A stretch of DNA of 12,612 bases. Source: Nitrospirota bacterium. GTDB lineage: Bacteria > Nitrospirota > Thermodesulfovibrionia > Thermodesulfovibrionales > UBA6898. Location: the NCBI GenBank assembly GCA_029858145.1, contig JAOUFP010000028.1:1-12612 (forward strand), written 5' to 3'. The notes beneath the pieces are model-generated. The model searched no databases and had not been told where the DNA came from. It saw nothing but the letters and a program-made list of their open reading frames with translations. Below, piece after piece: positions 6,519-12,612 of the stretch. A program made the position numbers and the translations under genes. Position 1 is the stretch's first letter. Every line of letters begins with the position of its first letter.

Positions 6519-8648
6519 ATGCGTGAAACGTTATCACTGAAAGGGCTCCTGGAAAAGATCAGCGCGTACAACCCCGAAGCTGACCTTGAGATCCTGAAAA
6601 GGGCCTATCATTTTTCGCGGGAGGCCCATTGCAGCCAGAAAAGAAGTGAAGGCTCTCCCTACATAAAGCATCCCCTTGAAGTGGCGTATATCCTTGCCGA
6701 CATGAAGATGGACGTGCCGTCGATCTCTGCCGGACTTCTCCACGACACCGTTGAAGATACGATCGTCACCATAGAAGACACGAAGGCTATTTTTGGTGAG
6801 GAAATAGCCTTCATCGTCAACTCGCTGACAAAGCTTTCAAAAGTGGAATTCAGGACGAAGAAAGAGGCCCAGGCAGAGAATTTCCGCAGGATGCTCCTCG
6901 CGATGTCAGAGGATGTGCGGGTGATCCTCATCAAATTTGCCGACAGGCTGCATAATATGCGGACCCTCCAGCATCTCCCGGAAGCCAAGCAGCAGAGGAT
7001 AGCAGCCGAAACGCTCGAAATTTACGCTCCTATCGCGAACAGGCTCGGCATGGGATGGCTGCGCACAGAGCTTGAAGATCTCAGTTTTAAATATCTTATG
7101 CCGGACCTCTACGAAGAACTGGTACGGAAAGTCGCGAAGAGGAAGGAAGAACAGGAAGGATATATCAGGGAAGTTACTCAGCTGGTGAAACGCAAGCTGA
7201 AGGAAGAGGGGCTGCCCGGCAAGGTCTCCGGCAGGGTGAAGCACTACTACGGCATATATCAGAAGATGCTGAAACAGAGGATCACCTTTGAAGAGATACA
7301 CGACGTGCTGGGTTTGAGAATAACCACGGACACCAAGTCAAACTGCTACGCGATCCTCGGCCTCATCCATTCTCTCTGGACCCCCATCCCCGGGAAGTTC
7401 AAGGATTATATCGGCGTTCCGAAGTCAAATATGTACCAGTCCTTGCATACAACCGTCATTGGTCCGAAAGGCGAGCGGGTCGAATTCCAGATCAGGACCG
7501 AAGAAATGCACCGGATAGCAGAAGAGGGCATCGCGTCGCACTGGAAGTACAAGGAAAGGGGAGTCATCGACGAAAAGAGCAGCAAATACATCTCATGGCT
7601 GAGGGATATTGTCCAGGTCCAGAAAGATATGCCGGACGCGCTGGACTTTCTCGAGGCGGTGAAGGGAGAGGTGGTCCCCGAAGTTGTCTATGTCTTTACC
7701 CCGAAGGGGGAAATAAAGGAGATGCCGATCGGCTCCACCCCGGTTGATTTTGCGTATGGCATCCATACGCAGGTGGGGCACAAGTGCGTCGGCGCGAAGA
7801 TCAACGGCAAGATCGTCCCCCTCAAATATAAGTTGAAAAACGGCGACACCATCGAAATCATAACATCGCCGAGCCACGGCCCGAGCAGGGACTGGCTGAA
7901 ATTCGTTGTGACGCAGAGGGCAAAAAACAGGATAAAGCAGTGGATAAAGACAGAGGAGAGGGCCCAGAGCGTGGAACTCGGCATCAAGCTGCTTGAAACC
8001 GAACTGAGAAGGCATAACATGAGCAATGCCCTCATGAAATCCGATGATATCCTCACTGTTGCAAAGGCCCTCGGAATAAATTCCCTTGAAGAGCTGTTTG
8101 TGGCCGTGGGGTTCGGCAAGCTCTCTCCCCATCAGGTGGTGAACAGGCTGATGCCGGAGAAGCCGGCGGAAGAGGCCGAGGTCGTCAAGGTAAGGAAAAG
8201 AGAGAAGGAGCAGAAGGGCATCAGCATCAAGGGGATAGACAACATCCTGTACCACACCGGGAAATGCTGCTATCCCATCCCCGGAGACAACCTTGTCGGA
8301 TTCGTCACGATAGGCAAGGGGGTGACGATCCACCGCAGGGATTGCCCGAACCTCGGGAGGCTCGCAGGCGAAGACGCAAGGCTTGTCGATGTCGAATGGC
8401 AGTCTTACGGTGATGCGACGGCCAACACAAAGCTTTTTGTCGAGACGATTGACAAGCCCGGTGTCCTCGCGAACCTCAGTGCGCTGATATCTTCCCTGAA
8501 CATAAATATAAACCATCTCGAGGCGATCTCCACACAGGACAAAAGAGGACATATTACCTTCATCATGGAGGTGAAGGACATCTCGCAGCTGAAAACCCTT
8601 ATCCAGAAGATAAACCAGATGGAAGGGGTCTTGCGGGTGAAACGGTGA
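6519..8648 (+). CDS. rsh: Bifunctional (p)ppGpp synthetase/hydrolase, RelA/SpoT (Rsh) family
   Basis: This enzyme makes and degrades the alarmone (p)ppGpp in the stringent response. The 709 residues contain all Rsh domains in order. The HD hydrolase (about 25-200) has H51, H75-D76, E79-D80 (HDTVEDT) and D142 (ADRLHNMRT) intact. The synthetase (about 238-345) has GRVKHYYGIY, HDVLGLR, SNMYQSLHTTV and the catalytic-type glutamate of EFQIRT (E322). TGS follows (about 387-450, VYVFTPKGEIKEMP and GSTPVDFAYGIHT), then the helical region, a zinc-finger-like segment with CCYPIPGD and HRRDCPN (583-610), and a C-terminal ACT domain (about 638-709). The metal-binding signature is the basic KFKD (293-296), the bifunctional RXKD type, not the acidic EXDD of RelA. 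Both activities therefore look functional. No Shine-Dalgarno precedes the ATG. Confidence 0.96.
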   Translation: MRETLSLKGLLEKISAYNPEADLEILKRAYHFSREAHCSQKRSEGSPYIKHPLEVAYILADMKMDVPSISAGLLHDTVEDTIVTIEDTKAIFGEEIAFIVNSLTKLSKVEFRTKKEAQAENFRRMLLAMSEDVRVILIKFADRLHNMRTLQHLPEAKQQRIAAETLEIYAPIANRLGMGWLRTELEDLSFKYLMPDLYEELVRKVAKRKEEQEGYIREVTQLVKRKLKEEGLPGKVSGRVKHYYGIYQKMLKQRITFEEIHDVLGLRITTDTKSNCYAILGLIHSLWTPIPGKFKDYIGVPKSNMYQSLHTTVIGPKGERVEFQIRTEEMHRIAEEGIASHWKYKERGVIDEKSSKYISWLRDIVQVQKDMPDALDFLEAVKGEVVPEVVYVFTPKGEIKEMPIGSTPVDFAYGIHTQVGHKCVGAKINGKIVPLKYKLKNGDTIEIITSPSHGPSRDWLKFVVTQRAKNRIKQWIKTEERAQSVELGIKLLETELRRHNMSNALMKSDDILTVAKALGINSLEELFVAVGFGKLSPHQVVNRLMPEKPAEEAEVVKVRKREKEQKGISIKGIDNILYHTGKCCYPIPGDNLVGFVTIGKGVTIHRRDCPNLGRLAGEDARLVDVEWQSYGDATANTKLFVETIDKPGVLANLSALISSLNININHLEAISTQDKRGHITFIMEVKDISQLKTLIQKINQMEGVLRVKR

Positions 8649-8651
8649 GGG

Positions 8652-8682
8652 TTGTCCTCAGCGGCGAAAAATTTGATATAAT
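8652..8682 (+). promoter_or_regulatory. Candidate extended -10 promoter of the dsbC-like gene
   Basis: TATAAT at 8677-8682 is preceded by TGA, forming an extended -10 (TGNTATAAT). TTGTCC at 8652-8657 is a weak -35 with a 19-nt spacer. The -10 sits in the perfect small palindrome TTGATATAATCAA (8673-8685), which could be an operator half-hidden in the promoter or chance. It starts 4 nt after the rsh stop. Confidence 0.5.
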
Positions 8683-8718
8683 CAAAAAAGTTTTGACATT
8701 CACCAAGAAGGAGCAGAC

Positions 8719-9516
8719 ATGAAAAAAATTCTCTTAACGCTTACCCTGTTCTCCGTTCTCGCTGTTTCGCCTGCCTTTGGCTTCGGCGGCTGCGAGGAAA
8801 ATTGCCAGAAGTGCCACTCCCTGAACAAGCAGGAGGTCCAGGAGATATTCACGAAATTGCAGGCCCCTGATGCAAAGGTGACCGATATCAGGATGAGCCC
8901 GATCAAAGGCCTCTGGGAGGTCAGCATCGAGGACAAAGGCATGCGGGGGCTCATGTATATCGGTTTTTCGAAGAAATACATTGTGGGCGGGCCGATCTTC
9001 GAAATAGAGACCGCATCAAACAAGAGCCAGGAAAGTCTTCAGAAGGCGAATAATGAATCCCCGAAATATGTCGATGCCGCCGCTATCCCTCTCGGCAACG
9101 CCCTGCTGCTGGGGCAGAAGGACGCCCGCTATAAAGTGGTTGTCTTTACCGACCCTGACTGCCCCTTCTGCGGAAAGCTGCATGAGGAGTTAAAGAAGGT
9201 GGTAGCAGAGAACAAAGAAATTGCCTTTTACCTGAAACTCATGCCGCTGGCCATGCATCCCGATGCGCGCTGGAAGTCAGAGAGCATCCTCTGCAGCAAA
9301 TCACTCCGGCTGCTTGAAGATAATTTTGAGAAAAAGCCGATCCCCAGGCCTGATTGTGATACAAAGGATGTCGACGAAAACACGGAACTCGCGCAGGCGC
9401 TCGGGATAACCGGCACGCCGACCCTGGTCATGCCGGACGGCCAAGTGGTGATCGGCGCAAAAGACGCGGGGACGATCACGGATCTCGTATTACATCCTCC
9501 AAAGAAGGAGAAATAA
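8719..9516 (+). CDS. DsbC-like periplasmic thioredoxin-fold protein with N-terminal CXXCH
   Basis: Probable periplasmic disulfide isomerase or reductase of the DsbC/DsbG type, 265 residues. A signal peptide (about 1-21) is followed by GGCEENCQKCHSL: C25, C29, and C32-H33, which reads as a CXXCH haem-c motif (C29-C32-H33). Residues about 35-100 look like the small DsbC N-terminal dimerisation domain. The thioredoxin domain (about 120-258) has VVFTDPDCPFCGKL with active site CPFC (148-151) and the cis-proline loop GITGTPTLV (P234). C192 and C213 are spaced like the structural disulfide of E. coli DsbC. AAGGAG precedes the ATG. The next gene begins 1 nt after the stop, so the two form an operon. 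Whether haem is really attached is unknown; the extra cysteines could instead form a redox relay. Confidence 0.85.
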   Translation: MKKILLTLTLFSVLAVSPAFGFGGCEENCQKCHSLNKQEVQEIFTKLQAPDAKVTDIRMSPIKGLWEVSIEDKGMRGLMYIGFSKKYIVGGPIFEIETASNKSQESLQKANNESPKYVDAAAIPLGNALLLGQKDARYKVVVFTDPDCPFCGKLHEELKKVVAENKEIAFYLKLMPLAMHPDARWKSESILCSKSLRLLEDNFEKKPIPRPDCDTKDVDENTELAQALGITGTPTLVMPDGQVVIGAKDAGTITDLVLHPPKKEK

Positions 9517-9517
9517 G

Positions 9518-10135
9518 ATGAGATTTGTCAGGATTATTTTGCTGCCCCTTCTCTGTAGTGTATACATTGTCTTCCCCGGGCTCTCCTTTGCAGAGGTGAA
9601 ACTGTCGCTCAAAAACGGCAGGGAGATTATCGCCGACAGGTGCAGGGACTCCAACGGCAAGCTCCGTTGTGAAAGTACAGGCGGATATTTCGAGGTAGAA
9701 AAGAAGGACGTCCGTGATGTAAAGAGCATAACCATAAAACAAAAAAACATATACGAAAATCCCCCCCAGGAAGCAGTCCCTGAGCCCGAAGGCCGGAAAG
9801 GGGACGAAGGGAAGGCAGCAGAAGAAAGGGCTTCTGAAAAACAGGGAGGAGAGTTGCTCGTCAGAGGACTGAATCCCGAAGTCGAGAAACGGCTTGACGA
9901 GATAAACAAGAGGAAGCTGGAACTCAGTGAGGAACGGGAGAGGCTGAGCAGGGAGAGGGAGCAGCTGCATAAGGATGTAAAAGAGATGGGCATGATACAT
10001 ACAAAGGAGCAATTTGATTCGATAAACAGACGCATTTCAGATGTTGAAGGGCGAATTGACAGGTTTAACGAGGAAGTAAAACAGCTCAACGAGGAAGAGG
10101 ACAGAATTACAGGAGAATTGAAGAAAGAAAAGTAA
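9518..10135 (+). CDS. Secreted coiled-coil protein of unknown function
   Basis: I do not recognise a named family. The 205-residue product has a signal peptide (about 1-25, ending GLSFA). A short beta-rich segment follows (26-75, VKLSLKNGREIIADRC, then KLRCESTGGYFEVEKKDVRDV) with a likely disulfide between C42 and C51. This segment resembles the small SH3-like domains found in many secreted bacterial proteins of unknown role. Then come a Pro/Glu/Gly-rich linker (about 80-115) and a long charged coiled coil (about 119-203, rich in E, R, K and L). AAGGAG lies before the ATG, which is 1 nt after the upstream stop, so it is co-translated with the DsbC-like gene. It is probably a periplasmic structural or adaptor protein. 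Confidence 0.75.
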   Translation: MRFVRIILLPLLCSVYIVFPGLSFAEVKLSLKNGREIIADRCRDSNGKLRCESTGGYFEVEKKDVRDVKSITIKQKNIYENPPQEAVPEPEGRKGDEGKAAEERASEKQGGELLVRGLNPEVEKRLDEINKRKLELSEERERLSREREQLHKDVKEMGMIHTKEQFDSINRRISDVEGRIDRFNEEVKQLNEEEDRITGELKKEK

Positions 10136-10178
10136 TATATGTAATCAATTACATATATGGAAAAATGATTACATACAT
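10135..10178 (+). promoter_or_regulatory. 24-bp palindrome plus extra half-site, candidate activator binding site
   Basis: Arms ATATATGTAAT (10135-10145) and ATTACATATAT (10148-10158) are perfect inverted copies with a 2-bp centre. A third near copy, ATTACATACAT (10168-10178, 10 of 11 bases), lies 20 bp further, about two helical turns. The palindrome centre is roughly 107 bp upstream of the transcription start predicted from the sigma-54 promoter, a typical enhancer-binding-protein distance. It touches the stop codon of the preceding gene. The protein that binds it is unknown; a PilR-type NtrC-family activator is an inference. Confidence 0.65.
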
Positions 10179-10227
10179 CGTGAAGAGGGCCTGAATAAAA
10201 AAGTCGTATTTTCAAATGGTTGTGTAA

Positions 10228-10243
10228 TGGCATCTTTTTTGCT
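10228..10243 (+). promoter_or_regulatory. Sigma-54 (-24/-12) promoter of pilY1
   Basis: TGGCATCTTTTTTGCT matches the RpoN consensus TGGCAC-N5-TTGCW at all positions but one, with the required GG-N10-GC spacing (GG at 10229-10230, GC at 10241-10242). The predicted start is near 10254, giving a leader of about 43 nt before the pilY1 ATG. There is no comparable sigma-70 promoter in the same gap. Pilus genes are often under RpoN control, which supports this. Confidence 0.75.
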
Positions 10244-10296
10244 CACTTTTGTTGCGGTAATTGAATTCCGGTTGATTGTTTATCAAGGAGGACACC

Positions 10297-12612
10297 ATGC
10301 AGCAGGGGCATTTAGCGAAAAAGGTACTGTGTGCAGCCTTATTTTTAACGTTCTTTATTGCAGGGACGGCTGCAAGGACTGAAGCCGCAGCAATGTCGGA
10401 TTATTGCGTTACCCCTCCTTTTATTGTCGGTGGAGTGACGCCGAACCTCCTGATGCTGATCGATAATTCCGCGAGTATGTACGATCTCGCATATATCGCA
10501 GGATCGACAAGCGCGACATTGCCGACGTACAGCTGCGGCGGCACGGTGGGCGACACCCAGATCTCTTTTTGTTTTGACACCACCTACAACAATTCATATT
10601 CGTATGCCGGCTACTTTGATAAAGACAAATACTACCGGTACAATGAAACGCCTGCCGACAACGCTTCCACGCCGGGAAGCAATGATAAATTCACCGAGAT
10701 TTCTCCTTTCCCCACCACCTGCACCTACGGTTCCGGCACCGGCTATTTATGTGTCAATGTTTCTTCGGGCGCTATAACAGGATTTGCAGCAAGCGGAAGG
10801 TTCCTGAACTGGCTTTCCGCCTCTAAGTTTGACGTAGAAAAGAAGATCCTGACCGGCGGGAAATACGATTCCGCAAGCCAGATCCTCAAGAGTGAGTCGA
10901 GAGGATGCGTAGGGAAGAGGTTTGTGAAGGTCGTTCCCGGCATACCCCTCACCTTTGCGGTCAGGGGGCCAAACGCCGTGGAGCCTGACTTTACAAACCC
11001 CGGGACGCAGGGAGGGGAGAACAGGATAGAGATATATACCGCTGTCAATCCCAATATGGATGACTGCCAGTGCGCCGTGGCAAACTGGACCTCCGGGAAT
11101 TTCGGTCAGGCACAGACGCTGACCAATGAATGCTTTAATATCGGGACTTCAACTGCCGCGAGACATGAACTGGCGACATTCAACCATACGCAGCAGACCT
11201 GCTGGTATCTTGCTGACAATATAAAGAAAGGGGCAACGACCGAGGCCGCGATCTGGCAGGGGGTCAATCTTCAGGATTTAAAGAACGACTGCGCTGCTGC
11301 CTATGATGACGCATATACCGTCAAGAATAAGCCGGCGCTTGCTGATATAATACCCAACCCCGGCTATATTACCTCACTTTTTACAAATGTAACGAGCGGC
11401 AACTATATATGCACCGGCGCCTCATCGGCAACGCACAATTCAGTCGCCTCTCCGTATGACGTGTTAGGGAACGACACCACTGGCTTTCTCGGCCGCTGCC
11501 TTAACGCGTTTGGTGTCAGTCCCTCGGGGCTTGCTACGAACTGGTTTGCTGACGATACCTGCTTTAAGAGAGAGATGCTCCACTACTGCTTCGGCTCGCA
11601 GGTAGCAGGGGTTACCGATCCGTCGGAAGGGGCAGCCGACAGCTCCCAGACAGGAAACGTGCCGGCGATTGTGATGGATTCGAGCGTGAGGTCGCTGGGG
11701 AACCCTGCAGGGACGTTTTTTGCGCGGGTGGGGGTGTCAAGCCCTCCTGCCGGCCTGATCAACACGTTTGGCAGCCAGATACGGTTCGGCGCGATGAGCT
11801 TCAATGTCGACGGCTCGAAGACGGAATGCAACCCGGGTGGTGTATCAGGGTCGAACATCAAGTGCGCGGCATACTGTTCGACGACCACCTCGAGGGTCTG
11901 TTCTTCCAGCGCGGACTGCCCCGGCGGAGAGACCTGCAATCTGATCCCCAAGACAGACGGCGGGAAGATCCTCTCCTATATCGGCGATTCCCTGGGAGAC
12001 CATTCCTCCGGCCTCATAAACACCATCGACAATATAACCGCTTCCTCCTGGACGCCTTTTGCGGAGGCGTTCTACAGCGCCATAGGGTATTATGCGAGGA
12101 CAAACGACTACAGTGTATCAACGGGGACAAGCAGGGATTTCCGCAGTCAGACAGATGATTATCAGCTGGACAGGAACCCTTCGCAATACAGGTGTCAGCG
12201 GAATAACATCCTTCTGATCACTGACGGTGCCTCGACCGCAGACGTGTCGACAACGCCGAACTATGTCGCCTCTCTCTATCATCCTTCATATTTGGGCTAT
12301 GAGACCGGATACGACTCGACAAACACCTGCCCGGACTTCGCCGGAAGCAGGAGCCTGGACGATCTGGCATGGATCGCAAAGAACCGCGATATCAAGACCT
12401 TCAGCACGTCCACCGCGAGCACGGCCGCACCTGCGAGCGCCAGCGAGGCGATTGATACCTATGTGGTATACAGCGGGCCGCTGACGAGCGCCCAGCCCGG
12501 GCAGTGCAATCCCAAGACGCTCATGGATGCGACGGCCTCCGCCGGAGGGACAAATGCCGCGCTGACCGCCTCAGACCCTGCCCAACTGGAAGCGGCCATA
12601 CGATCTGCGTTC
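10297..12612 (+). CDS. pilY1: Type IV pilus assembly/tip protein PilY1, N-terminal part (cut by window edge)
   Basis: PilY1 is a large secreted, pilus-associated protein that promotes type IV pilus extension, adhesion and surface sensing. The frame is open for 772 codons to the window end. A signal peptide (about 1-32) precedes VGGVTPNLLMLIDNSASM, a von Willebrand A start with the MIDAS motif D56-x-S58-x-S60. The later motifs WTPFAEAFYSAIGYYAR (585-601) and NILLITDGAST (D643) are characteristic of PilY1. The C-terminal beta-propeller would lie beyond the edge. Between the MIDAS and ITDG motifs lie more than 500 residues of Cys- and aromatic-rich sequence. There are 24 cysteines after the signal peptide, including a cluster at 523-547 (C-x3-C-x7-C-x5-C-x5-C). 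The ATG at 10297 has a strong AAGGAGG site. Its own sigma-54 promoter separates it from the DsbC-like operon, although that neighbour could assist its disulfides. Confidence 0.88.
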   Translation, partial: MQQGHLAKKVLCAALFLTFFIAGTAARTEAAAMSDYCVTPPFIVGGVTPNLLMLIDNSASMYDLAYIAGSTSATLPTYSCGGTVGDTQISFCFDTTYNNSYSYAGYFDKDKYYRYNETPADNASTPGSNDKFTEISPFPTTCTYGSGTGYLCVNVSSGAITGFAASGRFLNWLSASKFDVEKKILTGGKYDSASQILKSESRGCVGKRFVKVVPGIPLTFAVRGPNAVEPDFTNPGTQGGENRIEIYTAVNPNMDDCQCAVANWTSGNFGQAQTLTNECFNIGTSTAARHELATFNHTQQTCWYLADNIKKGATTEAAIWQGVNLQDLKNDCAAAYDDAYTVKNKPALADIIPNPGYITSLFTNVTSGNYICTGASSATHNSVASPYDVLGNDTTGFLGRCLNAFGVSPSGLATNWFADDTCFKREMLHYCFGSQVAGVTDPSEGAADSSQTGNVPAIVMDSSVRSLGNPAGTFFARVGVSSPPAGLINTFGSQIRFGAMSFNVDGSKTECNPGGVSGSNIKCAAYCSTTTSRVCSSSADCPGGETCNLIPKTDGGKILSYIGDSLGDHSSGLINTIDNITASSWTPFAEAFYSAIGYYARTNDYSVSTGTSRDFRSQTDDYQLDRNPSQYRCQRNNILLITDGASTADVSTTPNYVASLYHPSYLGYETGYDSTNTCPDFAGSRSLDDLAWIAKNRDIKTFSTSTASTAAPASASEAIDTYVVYSGPLTSAQPGQCNPKTLMDATASAGGTNAALTASDPAQLEAAIRSAF

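Noticed and set aside
7593..8552. Long open frame (319 codons) on the minus strand
   Set aside because: It lies wholly opposite rsh, whose domains are complete and conserved; the reverse frame has no recognisable family features.
8693..8698. TTGACA just before the DsbC-like gene
   Set aside because: It is a perfect -35 hexamer, but 16-18 nt downstream is the start of the coding sequence with no -10 and the ribosome site lies between.
8779..8793. Lipobox at the DsbC-like signal peptide (FGGC)
   Set aside because: The -3 position is Phe and the run before Cys does not fit the usual L-[AS]-[GA]-C pattern; a normal signal peptide is more likely.
9490..10233. Open frame of 247 codons on the minus strand, with a second of 178 codons overlapping it
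   Set aside because: Both are Ser/Leu/Phe-rich antisense shadows of the Glu/Lys/Arg-rich coiled-coil gene, and one begins inside the sigma-54 promoter.

Overview
The window looks like core chromosome of a Gram-negative, roughly 50% GC bacterium. YidC carries the long N-terminal periplasmic region, SecD and SecF are separate proteins, and there is a periplasmic DsbC-like protein and a type IV pilus PilY1 protein. The gene order (rpmH-rnpA-yidD-yidC divergent from yajC-secD-secF-recJ-rsh) and the protein character suggest a Nitrospirota or Desulfobacterota-like organism. That placement is inference and was not tested by phylogeny.

Layout. On the minus strand, from about 1428 down to 1, lies the rpmH-rnpA-yidD-yidC operon (ribosomal protein L34, RNase P protein, YidD, and YidC cut by the window edge). 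It is driven by a perfect TTGACA/TATAAT promoter. Divergently on the plus strand from about 1481 run yajC, secD and secF (Sec accessory complex), then recJ (single-strand exonuclease) and a bifunctional (p)ppGpp synthetase/hydrolase. recJ and rsh are each preceded by a palindromic repeat element and both lack a Shine-Dalgarno sequence. After rsh comes a two-gene unit, a DsbC-like thioredoxin-fold protein with an extra CXXCH motif and a small secreted coiled-coil protein. Last is a large, Cys-rich PilY1 gene that runs off the right edge, preceded by a sigma-54-type promoter and a 24-bp palindrome placed like an enhancer site.

How they fit together. YidC, YidD, YajC, SecD and SecF all serve membrane insertion and export. 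L34 and the RNase P protein link that set to ribosome and tRNA production. The right-hand genes belong to the periplasm and cell surface: a probable disulfide isomerase sits next to a pilus-tip protein with 24 cysteines in its visible mature part.

Main points of interest. (1) rpmH lies entirely inside the open rnpA frame, and rnpA has no ATG, GTG or TTG start in the transcribed region, reminiscent of the Thermus rnpA/rpmH overlap. (2) The pilY1 promoter region shows sigma-54 and activator-site architecture. (3) The DsbC-like protein carries a possible haem-binding CXXCH. (4) Two palindromic repeat elements flank recJ. No tRNA, rRNA, CRISPR array, insertion sequence or phage gene was seen.
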